25,509 nt of DNA from Phycisphaerales bacterium (GTDB lineage Bacteria > Planctomycetota > Phycisphaerae > SM23-33), in assembly GCA_003485185.1 (NCBI GenBank), contig DNAS01000058.1:1-25509 (forward strand), written 5' to 3'. The stretch's first letter is position 1, and each line of letters opens with the position of its first letter. Below the pieces are notes generated by a model that searched no databases, was not told where the DNA came from, and worked only from the letters and a program-made list of their open reading frames with translations. Made by a program: the position numbers and the translations under genes. Below, piece after piece: positions 9,935 through 15,811 of this stretch.

Positions 9935-10321
9935 TTACGCGACCTTGGTCTTGACGTAATTGACGATGGTCTGGACCTTGAACAGCTCGGCCATCTTGTT
10001 GACGTCCGGGTCCTTCTCGAACTCGCTGAAGTCGGCGTGCGGCATCCGCTCCTTGAGTTGCTTGAGGCCCGACTCGGTCAGCCGGCCGTTCTGCACGAAA
10101 TCCGGGTTGTTCAGGATGTTGTCCGGGAACAGCTCTCCGCGCGGAATCTTGATGCTGAAAGCCTTCTCCAGGCGGAAGACGATGTCCAGGAAGTCGATGG
10201 ACTCGGCGCCCAGGTCGCCGGTCAGGGTCGCTTCGGGGGTGACTTCGTCTTCGTCCACGCCCAGGGCGTCCACCAGCGTTTCCTTGACCTTCTCGAAGAC
10301 GTCCGTTTCGCTCATCGGCAT
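9935..10321 (-). CDS. Acyl carrier protein, unusually long (128 aa)
   Basis: Carries growing acyl chains on a 4'-phosphopantetheine arm. The attachment site is Ser41 in DLGAESIDF, followed by a typical helix II (LDIVFRLEKAFSIKIP). Ordinary ACPs are about 78 residues. Here roughly 40 extra residues (about 66-108, charged, including LTESGLKQLKERMPH) separate helix II from the last helix (AELFKVQTIVNYVKTK). The start at 10321 has AAGGAGA (10331-10337) at good distance; the second Met, two codons on, is less well placed. A promoter at 10398-10426 can drive it independently of the upstream dehydratase gene. Neighbouring ketosynthases and dehydratases suggest a pathway-dedicated ACP; the housekeeping ACP would then lie elsewhere. 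Confidence 0.93.
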   Translation of the reverse strand: MPMSETDVFEKVKETLVDALGVDEDEVTPEATLTGDLGAESIDFLDIVFRLEKAFSIKIPRGELFPDNILNNPDFVQNGRLTESGLKQLKERMPHADFSEFEKDPDVNKMAELFKVQTIVNYVKTKVA

Positions 10322-10397
10322 GGGCTCGGTTCTCCTTGTCAGCCGTCGTTGCCAGTTCGTTCAGCCCGTCCGCGCACTGAGGCGGAAAGGGCTCTCA

Positions 10398-10426
10398 TGT
10401 ATAGGAAACTCAACCCGTAAAGTCAA
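10398..10426 (-). promoter_or_regulatory. Probable promoter for the ACP gene
   Basis: On the minus strand: -35 TTGACT (10421-10426, 5 of 6), a 17-base spacer and -10 TATACA (10398-10403). The leader to the ACP start would be about 70 bases. The -35 and spacer overlap a 7-base inverted repeat, AACCCGT/ACGGGTT (10412-10418 and 10426-10432), which could be an operator or a weak terminator of the upstream dehydratase gene. Confidence 0.55.
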
Positions 10427-10432
10427 CGGGTT
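10412..10432 (-). repeat. Inverted repeat overlapping the ACP promoter
   Basis: AACCCGT and ACGGGTT form a perfect 7-base dyad with a 7-base centre (AAAGTCA). It lies just after the dehydratase stop (10447) and over the -35 region of the ACP promoter, so it is either an operator candidate or a small 3' hairpin. Confidence 0.4.
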
Positions 10433-10446
10433 TGACTGCGGGGGCG

Positions 10447-10941
10447 CTAGGCCCGGGTGGCCTCCAGGGCCTCCGGGCCGTGAATCAGGCGGAAAACCCG
10501 GCGGACCTGCTCCAGGACGGCGGCATCGGTCGCCGCCAGCGAACGCTTCCGGTCGGCCAGGTTGAAGCTCCGCAGCTCCAGGCGGGCGGAAACGGTCTGG
10601 GTGTCGCCGACGAAGCCAGCGGCCTTGAACTTCGCCGTCTCGTCGTCGAGCGTCATCGCCTCGACCTCGCACCGCAGGATGTTCCCGGGCGCCACGAAGC
10701 TGGCATATCGCACGTTCCGAGCCGCCTGGAGCACCACCATGCTCCGCGAAAAATCCTGCCGCACGCGAGTCAGCCAGGCGGCCGACTGCGTCAGCGCCTC
10801 GAGCATCATCACGCCCGGAAGCACCGGAAACGCCGGAAAGTGGTCGGCGAGATACTCCTCGGCCAGCGACAGCGCCTTGGTCGTCACGATCCGCTTTCCC
10901 GGCTCGATCGACTCGATTTTATCCACCAGGTGAAACTTCAT
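10447..10941 (-). CDS. 3-hydroxyacyl-ACP dehydratase (FabZ-like), catalytically complete
   Basis: A 164-residue hotdog protein that would dehydrate 3-hydroxyacyl-ACP to trans-2-enoyl-ACP. The catalytic pair is His34 (DHFPAFPVLPGV) and Glu48 (MLEALTQ), 14 residues apart as in canonical FabZ. The last 25 or so residues (ATDAAVLEQVRRVFRLIHG) extend the core. It is the first gene of the five-gene cassette. The ATG at 10941 has an AAGGGAA ribosome site. A weak promoter candidate lies at 10981-11009. Because this copy has the intact site, the second hotdog protein in the cassette cannot simply be a redundant dehydratase. Confidence 0.9.
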   Translation of the reverse strand: MKFHLVDKIESIEPGKRIVTTKALSLAEEYLADHFPAFPVLPGVMMLEALTQSAAWLTRVRQDFSRSMVVLQAARNVRYASFVAPGNILRCEVEAMTLDDETAKFKAAGFVGDTQTVSARLELRSFNLADRKRSLAATDAAVLEQVRRVFRLIHGPEALEATRA

Positions 10942-10980
10942 GCCGTGGTTCCCTTGCGATTCCCTCGGGAGGGACTCCGC

Positions 10981-11009
10981 CTTTTATTCTCCGCAACGCG
11001 GCAATGCAA
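10981..11009 (-). promoter_or_regulatory. Weak promoter candidate for the dehydratase-led cassette
   Basis: TTGCAT (11004-11009), 17 bases, then TAAAAG (10981-10986) on the minus strand, about 40 bases ahead of the dehydratase ATG. Matches to consensus are modest. The rest of the 292-base gap 10942-11233 holds the repeat element at 11091-11165 and no gene. Confidence 0.3.
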
Positions 11010-11090
11010 GAGGTTTTTGACTCGACACCCCGAACCTTGCTGCGGAACCCTTCTTTTCCGTGACTGTCGTCCCGCAGAAGAGGAGGGGAT

Positions 11091-11165
11091 GAATTTCGGA
11101 TTTTGGAATGCGGATTGCGGATTTCCGCGTCACCTGCGTCCCTTCCCATTCCGCAATTCGCAATC
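11091..11165. repeat. Intergenic GGATT-rich inverted-repeat element
   Basis: A run of GGATT-type words (CGGATTTTGG, TGCGGATTGCGG, ATTTCCGC) is followed by their complement. GATTGCGGATT (11113-11123) pairs with AATTCGCAATC (11155-11165) with one G-U wobble. A small hairpin GCGG-ATTT-CCGC lies within. It is AT-richer than its surroundings and occupies the gap between the aminotransferase and dehydratase genes. It resembles REP/MITE-like intergenic elements; no transposase is nearby. Confidence 0.5.
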
Positions 11166-11233
11166 GAATCGCCGTTGGATTGTATTTTGGGCTGGTTCCG
11201 CTTGCCGGAAATCCGTTCTGCAGGGCGAGGCCG

Positions 11234-12355
11234 TCACGACTTTTCGGCCAGGCGGACGAGGATCTCCAGCCCCTTGGCGAGCTTGTCGTCGTCGGTGGCG
11301 TAGGACAGGCGGAAGTGCGTGTTCCGCGCGGAGAAGACGTTTCCGGGGATGATCAGGACGTTGTTCTCGATGGCGCGGGTGACGAAGGCGGTGGCGTCGC
11401 CGCCGGGCGCGGGGACGAAGGCGTAGAACGCCCCGGCCTGGCGAACCAGCCCGAAGGTCTTGCCCAGGGCGTCGGCGACCCTGTCGCGCTTGCGCCGGTA
11501 TTCGGCGACGAAGGCGGACATGTCGGTCTTCATCGCCACGAGGGCGGCCGCCTGCGCCATGCTCGGGGCGCAGACGAAACTGTACTGCTGAAGCATCGTC
11601 ATCTTCTCGAGAATCGCGTGCGGGCCCGTGCACCACCCGACGCGCCAGCCCGTCATCGCGTGGCTCTTGGAGAAGCCCCGCATCAGCAGCGTGTTCTCGT
11701 ACAGGCCGGCCATCGAGACGAACGGCTGGTCGTAGCAGAACTCGTTGTAGATTTCGTCGGACAGGACCAGCAGGTCCCTTTGGGCGGCGAGAGCGGCGAT
11801 GTCCTTCAACTCCCGCTCGGTGTAGACGACGCCGGTGGGATTGGCGGGGGAGTTGAGGATCAGCAGCCGCGTGCGATCGGTGATGGCGTCGGCGAATTTT
11901 CCGACGTCGGGACGGAAGTCGGGATACAGATCGACCGGGACGGGCTTTCCGCCAGCCATGTTCACCAGGTGCGAATACATCACGAAGTACGGATCGGCGA
12001 AGACGACCTCGTCGCCGGGGTTGACCAGCGTCAGCAGGGCCAGCAGCAGCGCGCCGCTGGTTCCGGAGGTGACGAGGAAGGCGCGGTCGTCCTGCCAGCC
12101 GAACTCGCGCCGGCACAGGTCGGCCAGGGCGGCGCGCAGCTGGGGCGTGCCCTGGGTCTGGGTGTACCGGTTCTCGCCGCGGCGAATGGCGGCGATGGCT
12201 TCTTCCTTGACGGGGTCGGGCACGTCGAAATGCGGCTGGCCGATCGAGAGATTGATCGGATCCTTCATCTTCGCCGCCAGGTCGAACACCTTGCGGATGC
12301 CCGAGGCGTCGAGCAACCTGAGCCGGTCGGCGATCTGGTGGCTCTTTCGCGTCAT
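11234..12355 (-). CDS. Class I/II pyridoxal-phosphate aminotransferase
   Basis: A 373-residue fold-type I aminotransferase of the aspartate aminotransferase superfamily, transferring an amino group between an amino acid and a 2-oxo acid in the cytosol. Visible residues: Lys230 (RGFSKSHAMTGWRVG) forms the Schiff base, Asn172 in ANPTG and Asp200/Tyr203 in SDEIYNEF bind PLP, and an Arg in HFRLSYA near the end should bind the substrate carboxylate. The substrate (aspartate, aromatic, alanine or a methionine-salvage type) cannot be told by eye. The start at 12355 has a GGAAAGG ribosome site. It stands downstream of the small basic protein gene, separated by two stable hairpins, and probably has its own transcript. 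Confidence 0.93.
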   Translation of the reverse strand: MTRKSHQIADRLRLLDASGIRKVFDLAAKMKDPINLSIGQPHFDVPDPVKEEAIAAIRRGENRYTQTQGTPQLRAALADLCRREFGWQDDRAFLVTSGTSGALLLALLTLVNPGDEVVFADPYFVMYSHLVNMAGGKPVPVDLYPDFRPDVGKFADAITDRTRLLILNSPANPTGVVYTERELKDIAALAAQRDLLVLSDEIYNEFCYDQPFVSMAGLYENTLLMRGFSKSHAMTGWRVGWCTGPHAILEKMTMLQQYSFVCAPSMAQAAALVAMKTDMSAFVAEYRRKRDRVADALGKTFGLVRQAGAFYAFVPAPGGDATAFVTRAIENNVLIIPGNVFSARNTHFRLSYATDDDKLAKGLEILVRLAEKS

Positions 12356-12384
12356 GATGCCTTTCCGAACCCCCCGGGAACGGA

Positions 12385-12408
12385 CAGCCCACCCGCTGGG
12401 GTGGGCTG
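12385..12408 (-). terminator. Perfect 10-bp hairpin upstream of the aminotransferase gene
   Basis: CAGCCCACCC (12385-12394) and GGGTGGGCTG (12399-12408) pair perfectly around a 4-base loop. No U-tract follows on the minus strand. It is the second of two tandem hairpins between the small basic protein gene and the aminotransferase gene; it may terminate or protect the upstream mRNA, or lie in the aminotransferase leader. Confidence 0.45.
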
Positions 12409-12421
12409 GCGCCTGCTGGGG

Positions 12422-12451
12422 AACCGTGGCGTTCGACCGAACGCGACGGTT
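12422..12451 (-). terminator. Long hairpin at the stop codon of the small basic protein gene
   Basis: AACCGTGGCGTTCG (12422-12435) and CGAACGCGACGGTT (12438-12451) form a 14-base stem with one mismatch around AC. It overlaps the TAA stop (12450-12452). Lacking a U-tract, it is best read as a 3'-end stabilising or factor-dependent terminator structure. Confidence 0.5.
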
Positions 12452-12758
12452 ATTTCTTCTTCTTGTCTTCCTTGGCGGCGGGCTTTGCGGCCTTGGCGTC
12501 GGCGGCAGCGGCCGCGGGCGCTGCCGCGGCGGCGCCCGGCGCGGCGCCTTCGGCGGCGGGAGCCTCTTCGGCGGCCTTCTTGGCCTTATGCCCCGCCTTG
12601 GAGTGGCGCACCTTCACCTTGGGCAGGCCCATCGGACTGTCTTTCGACGGGTCAAACTTGCCTTCTTCCATCAGGGTGGTAATCCGTTCCGTGCGGCTCA
12701 ACACGCTCCGCGTTCGGGTGATCCCACCACCGGCTCTCAACGTCCTGTCCATCGACAT
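12450..12758 (-). CDS. PVC-superphylum small basic protein (TIGR04137-like)
   Basis: A 102-residue protein. The N-terminal half matches the conserved small basic protein of Planctomycetes, Verrucomicrobia and Chlamydiae as I remember it: MSMDRTLRAGGG, then TRTRSVLSRTERI, then a short charged link to SPMGLPKVKVRH. This protein has been proposed as a signature of the group, probably acting on nucleic acid or ribosomes, but its role is not settled. The last 50 or so residues are an Ala/Lys/Pro-rich low-complexity tail ending in DKKKK, longer than I expect for the family. The start at 12758 rather than 12791 is chosen because AGGAG (12768-12772) lies 9 bases ahead and the family sequence begins there. 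It sits 86 bases after the SPOR-like gene, with which it may be co-transcribed. Confidence 0.85.
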   Translation of the reverse strand: MSMDRTLRAGGGITRTRSVLSRTERITTLMEEGKFDPSKDSPMGLPKVKVRHSKAGHKAKKAAEEAPAAEGAAPGAAAAAPAAAAADAKAAKPAAKEDKKKK

Positions 12759-12844
12759 ACCGAAAAACTCCTGGCACGAATGCTCATTCACTCGTGGTGG
12801 CCAACGCCACGGTCCTTGTGTCCACTCGCTCCGAACGCGGAACG

Positions 12845-13546
12845 TCAGTTTCCTTCTCGAATCAGCACGAACAGCGGCTTGCTTGCCTCGAACCGGTATT
12901 TCCCGTGCCGGTTGAAGTAAATCGCGCCCAATCCGTCAATTTTGCGGGCGAAATCGTCGTTTTCCAGGCCGGCCTTCCGCTCGAACGGTCGGGCGGCCAG
13001 CACACCGTAAATCTCTTTTCTGTCCGGCAGCGCGAACTTCCGCACGACCGCCTGCTCGCCGTTGGCGGCGAGGAACGCGGCGATCTGTTTCGCCTGCGCC
13101 TCGTCGGCGGGCGTCAGACCCGCCATCTTCTGCACCAGCAGGTAGTGTTTGCCCGCGACCAGGCGAGGCGGTTCGCTCGGCGCCACCGCCTCCGGCGTCA
13201 TCGGCGTCTCCTTCGTCGCCAGCGACTGGCCCAGGAGGAACGCCCCGAACAGCATCGCCAGCAGCACCAGGAACGCCACGCAACAGGTCGTATAGTTCAG
13301 CGAGAGCGTCAACTGTCCCGCCGAGGTCGTCACCGCCGGCCGAAGCCCGCCAGGAGCACGGGCGGTCGTCGGGCGCAGCTCGGCGCTCGGCGGCGGGGGC
13401 GACTCCGCCTGCGCCGGCGCAAACTCGCCCGGCGGTTCCGTTTCGCCTCCCATCCAGGCGGGCACGTTCAGCCGGGGGTCGCTCCGTCGTTCCTTGTTCT
13501 TCGAGATCACCTCGAAGAGGGCCACTGCGTCTTTCTTCCTGGACAC
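12845..13546 (-). CDS. Single-pass membrane protein with SPOR-like C-terminal domain
   Basis: A 233-residue protein of unknown function. A cytoplasmic N-terminus (MSRKKDAVALFEVISKN) and a Pro/Ala-rich linker (about 38-75) precede one transmembrane helix (about 86-108, CVAFLVLLAMLFGAFLLG). The exported C-terminal part (about 132-228) has the size and alternating strand/helix pattern of a SPOR domain, which binds denuded peptidoglycan: HYLLVQKM, then an AKQIAAFLAANG helix, then EIYGVLAARPF. I cannot confirm SPOR without a profile search. The start is a GTG at 13546 with GAGGAG (13553-13558) 6 bases before it. A strong promoter lies at 13604-13632. It is divergent from the DUF502 gene. Confidence 0.75.
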   Translation of the reverse strand: MSRKKDAVALFEVISKNKERRSDPRLNVPAWMGGETEPPGEFAPAQAESPPPPSAELRPTTARAPGGLRPAVTTSAGQLTLSLNYTTCCVAFLVLLAMLFGAFLLGQSLATKETPMTPEAVAPSEPPRLVAGKHYLLVQKMAGLTPADEAQAKQIAAFLAANGEQAVVRKFALPDRKEIYGVLAARPFERKAGLENDDFARKIDGLGAIYFNRHGKYRFEASKPLFVLIREGN

Positions 13547-13603
13547 TGTGCGCTCCTCGCCGTGCAGGCTCCGGCAGCACCTGGCCTGTTGGGAAACTAA
13601 CGA

Positions 13604-13632
13604 ATGCTATCCGGACCGCGCCGCGATGTCAA
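13604..13632 (-). promoter_or_regulatory. Strong promoter for the SPOR-like gene
   Basis: On the minus strand: perfect -35 TTGACA (13627-13632), 17-base spacer, -10 TAGCAT (13604-13609). It gives a leader of about 50 bases to the GTG at 13546 and may also serve the small basic protein gene. It sits back to back with the plus-strand promoter at 13663-13692. Confidence 0.65.
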
Positions 13633-13662
13633 GGCCAACTCCCTCCCGTCGCAGGCTGGGGC

Positions 13663-13692
13663 TTGACGGTCCGCGCCCGCGACTCTTAGACT
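13663..13692 (+). promoter_or_regulatory. Promoter for the DUF502-hpf-PTS run
   Basis: -35 TTGACG (13663-13668), 18-base spacer, -10 TAGACT (13687-13692), about 45 bases ahead of the DUF502 start. It is divergent from the promoter at 13604-13632, with only 30 bases between the two -35 elements. Confidence 0.55.
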
Positions 13693-13740
13693 GACTTGCG
13701 CGAGGCAGGGCTGGCGGATGGACTGAACAGGAGCTTAGCT

Positions 13741-14514
13741 GTGGGTGATGGATTTATGTCGGACTTCAAGCGGTTTTTCCTCCGCGGCTTGGCGGCGGTG
13801 CTTCCGACCGTCCTGACCATTGCCATCCTGGTCTGGGTGTTCGGGCAGATCGACCGCTACTTCGGGCGGTATATCAACATCGCGGTGGCGTACGGGATTG
13901 CGCTGGTCCAGACGACCGTCCGGAACCCCCCGGGCTTTCGGGCGGCTTTGGGCACGCGGTTCCACGAGGTCTATGCATGGTGGGGGCGGTGGTTCTGGTG
14001 GACGGGGTTTCTGGCGGCCATCGCGGCGATCTACGTTTTCGGGCGATTCGTGGCCTCGTTTCTCGGTCGGAGCCTGTGGCGGATGATCGAACGGATGCTG
14101 AACCGCACACCGGTGGTCCGGCAGGTGTATCCGAACATAAAGCAGGTAACAGATTTCCTTCTTTCAGAGAAGAAGATCGAGTTTTCGCGGGTCGTCGCGG
14201 TGGAATATCCGCGCAAAGGCTTGTGGTCCATCGGGTTAGTGACAGCGCCGGGGATGCGGGCATTGCATCAGGCGCTGGGGGCCGAATTGCTGACGGTTTT
14301 TGTTCCATCCAGTCCGACGCCCTTTACCGGCTATACAATTACGGTGAGGCGGGAAGAGGTTATTGACTTGCCGGTCAGCATCGACGATGCTGTGCGGTTC
14401 GTGGTAAGCGGCGGAGTGATCATGCCGATAAGTCAGCAGCTGAGCGATGCGGAGGTCGAACAGGCCCGCCAGGGCATCCTGCCGTCGCCACGAGGAAAGG
14501 AGACGTTGGCGTGA
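13741..14514 (+). CDS. DUF502 family integral membrane protein
   Basis: A 257-residue protein of the DUF502 family, whose biochemical role is unknown. Two transmembrane helices are visible, at about 17-37 (AAVLPTVLTIAILVWVFGQI) and 86-108 (WWTGFLAAIAAIYVFG), followed by a soluble domain. The family segment NRTPVVRQVYPNIKQVTDFL is at the start of the soluble part, followed by VVAVEYPRKGLWSIGLVT and VPSSPTPFTGYT. The start is set at GTG 13741 because AGGAG (13729-13733) lies 7 bases ahead; the ATG at 13756, five codons on, is the alternative and has a poorer ribosome site. The stop overlaps the GTG start of hpf by 4 bases, so the two are translationally coupled. Confidence 0.88.
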   Translation: MGDGFMSDFKRFFLRGLAAVLPTVLTIAILVWVFGQIDRYFGRYINIAVAYGIALVQTTVRNPPGFRAALGTRFHEVYAWWGRWFWWTGFLAAIAAIYVFGRFVASFLGRSLWRMIERMLNRTPVVRQVYPNIKQVTDFLLSEKKIEFSRVVAVEYPRKGLWSIGLVTAPGMRALHQALGAELLTVFVPSSPTPFTGYTITVRREEVIDLPVSIDDAVRFVVSGGVIMPISQQLSDAEVEQARQGILPSPRGKETLA

Positions 14515-14837
14515 ATATTGTTGTGAATGCGCGTCACATGAATGTCACGGAGCCGATCCGTCAGTACATTGAGGGCAAGGTTTCCAAGCTTCCCAAGTTT
14601 TACGACAGCATCCAGTCCATCGAGGTCATCCTGGATCACGAAGCCGACCAGGCGACGGTGGAGATCGTGGTCCTGGCGCGGCGGAAGCACACATTTGTCG
14701 CCCACCATCGCGACGACGACATGTATGCGTGCGTGGACCAGTGCCTGGACAAGATCACCCAGCAGTTGAGGCGGTTCAAGGACAAGGTTCGCGATCGGCA
14801 GGGGCCCTCCCACACCGAAGTGCAGTCGCAGTCTTAG
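14511..14837 (+). CDS. hpf: Ribosome hibernation promoting factor, short HPF/YfiA family
   Basis: Binds the 30S subunit at the tRNA/mRNA channel and stabilises inactive ribosomes in starvation. The 108-residue protein is the short form: one HPF domain (MNIVVNARHMNVTEPIRQYIEGKVSKL; DDMYACVDQCLDKITQQL) without the C-terminal dimerisation domain of long HPF. The start is GTG 14511 with a GGAAAGGAG ribosome site inside the end of the DUF502 gene. It lies 114 bases before the ptsN-like gene. hpf next to ptsN is a recurring arrangement in proteobacteria (rpoN-hpf-ptsN), but no rpoN is present here. Confidence 0.95.
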   Translation: MNIVVNARHMNVTEPIRQYIEGKVSKLPKFYDSIQSIEVILDHEADQATVEIVVLARRKHTFVAHHRDDDMYACVDQCLDKITQQLRRFKDKVRDRQGPSHTEVQSQS

Positions 14838-14900
14838 ACCCGCGGCGGACGGATTCGCACTCTGGCGGCGCGGGGCGCGGCGCGGTACACTCTGGCCTGA

Positions 14901-14915
14901 CCCGACCCGGTCGGG
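14901..14915 (+). repeat. Palindromic hairpin between hpf and ptsN
   Basis: CCCGAC-CCG-GTCGGG forms a 6-base stem with a 3-base loop in the 114-base gap, followed by CCTTCTC. It may be a partial terminator or a protective hairpin before the ptsN ribosome site. The gap shows no convincing -35/-10 pair. Confidence 0.35.
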
Positions 14916-14951
14916 CCTTCTCGGACATAGGGCAGCACAGGAGCAACACGA

Positions 14952-15419
14952 ATGAAGCTATCGGACATCATGGTAGGCGACGCGATTGTGCCGGAGTTGA
15001 AGGCCAAGACGCGCGATGAAGCCATTGCGGAACTGGTCGAGTCGCTGGCGGGCGCCGGGGCGATCCCCAAGAAGAGCGCGGCCGAGATCACCAAGGCCGT
15101 CCTGGCGCGCGAGCAGCAGGCGACCACCGGAATCGGCAAGGGCGTCGCCCTGCCCCACGCCAAGCTGAAGGGAATCAAGAAGCCCATCGGAACGATCGGG
15201 CGGTCCAGCGAGGGGATCGACTTCGCGGCGCTCGATTCCAAACCCGTCTACTCGGTGATCCTGCTGCTGTCGAGCCCGGACAACCCGGACGAGCACCTTC
15301 AGGCCATGGAAACCATCTTCAAGCACGTGCAGCGGGACATCTTCCGCAAGTTCCTCCGCCAGAGCGAGACGGCCGAGGCGATTGTCGAACTGATCCAGGA
15401 AGCCGATGAGTTGAGCTGA
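14952..15419 (+). CDS. ptsN: PTS EIIA-type (fructose/nitrogen class) phosphocarrier protein, PtsN-like
   Basis: A 155-residue single-domain IIA protein of the fructose/mannitol/Ntr class. It would accept phosphate from HPr on His69, in the motif GIGKGVALPHAK. The C-terminus shows the family LLSSPDNPDEHLQAMETIFKH segment. No IIB or IIC domain follows and no sugar permease is nearby, so a regulatory IIA-Ntr role, as in control of potassium or nitrogen metabolism in proteobacteria, is more likely than sugar uptake. The start has AGGAG (14939-14943) 8 bases ahead. HPr follows 48 bases later. Confidence 0.9.
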   Translation: MKLSDIMVGDAIVPELKAKTRDEAIAELVESLAGAGAIPKKSAAEITKAVLAREQQATTGIGKGVALPHAKLKGIKKPIGTIGRSSEGIDFAALDSKPVYSVILLLSSPDNPDEHLQAMETIFKHVQRDIFRKFLRQSETAEAIVELIQEADELS

Positions 15420-15467
15420 GCCGTCCGCGGACCGGACGGCGCCGGCACACCCGAGCGGAAGTCTCCA

Positions 15468-15773
15468 GTGGCCACTGTCGAACGAGAAGCGAAGATCGTC
15501 AACAAATACGGACTGCACGCCCGTCCGGCGATGCAGTTCGTGGAGTTGGCGAACAAGTACGCCAGCAAGGTCGAGGTCTCCAACGGCGCGTTGAACGTGG
15601 ATGCCAAGAGCATCATGTCAGTGATGCGCCTGGCGGCGACGTGCGGGACGACGTTGAAGATCACCGCGGATGGCGGCGATGCGGAGCAGGCGGCCGAGGC
15701 CCTCGTCGGGCTCATCGGCGCAGGGTTCGGCGAGATGGACGAAGGGGAAGCGGGAACCGCCGCCGGTATCTGA
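15468..15773 (+). CDS. ptsH: Phosphocarrier protein HPr
   Basis: Relays phosphate from enzyme I to IIA proteins. His17 in NKYGLHARPA is the phosphorylation site. Ser48 in AKSIMSVM corresponds to the Ser46 regulatory site modified by HPr kinase in many bacteria; no hprK gene is in this window. The length of 101 residues exceeds the usual 85-90 through a Gly/Ala/Glu tail (EMDEGEAGTAAGI). It starts with GTG at 15468 and a weak ribosome site, between ptsN and ptsI in the same direction. Confidence 0.95.
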   Translation: MATVEREAKIVNKYGLHARPAMQFVELANKYASKVEVSNGALNVDAKSIMSVMRLAATCGTTLKITADGGDAEQAAEALVGLIGAGFGEMDEGEAGTAAGI

Positions 15774-15811
15774 AGCGGCGGACCGCGACGCAGTTCCGGA
15801 TGGAAGTCGGC

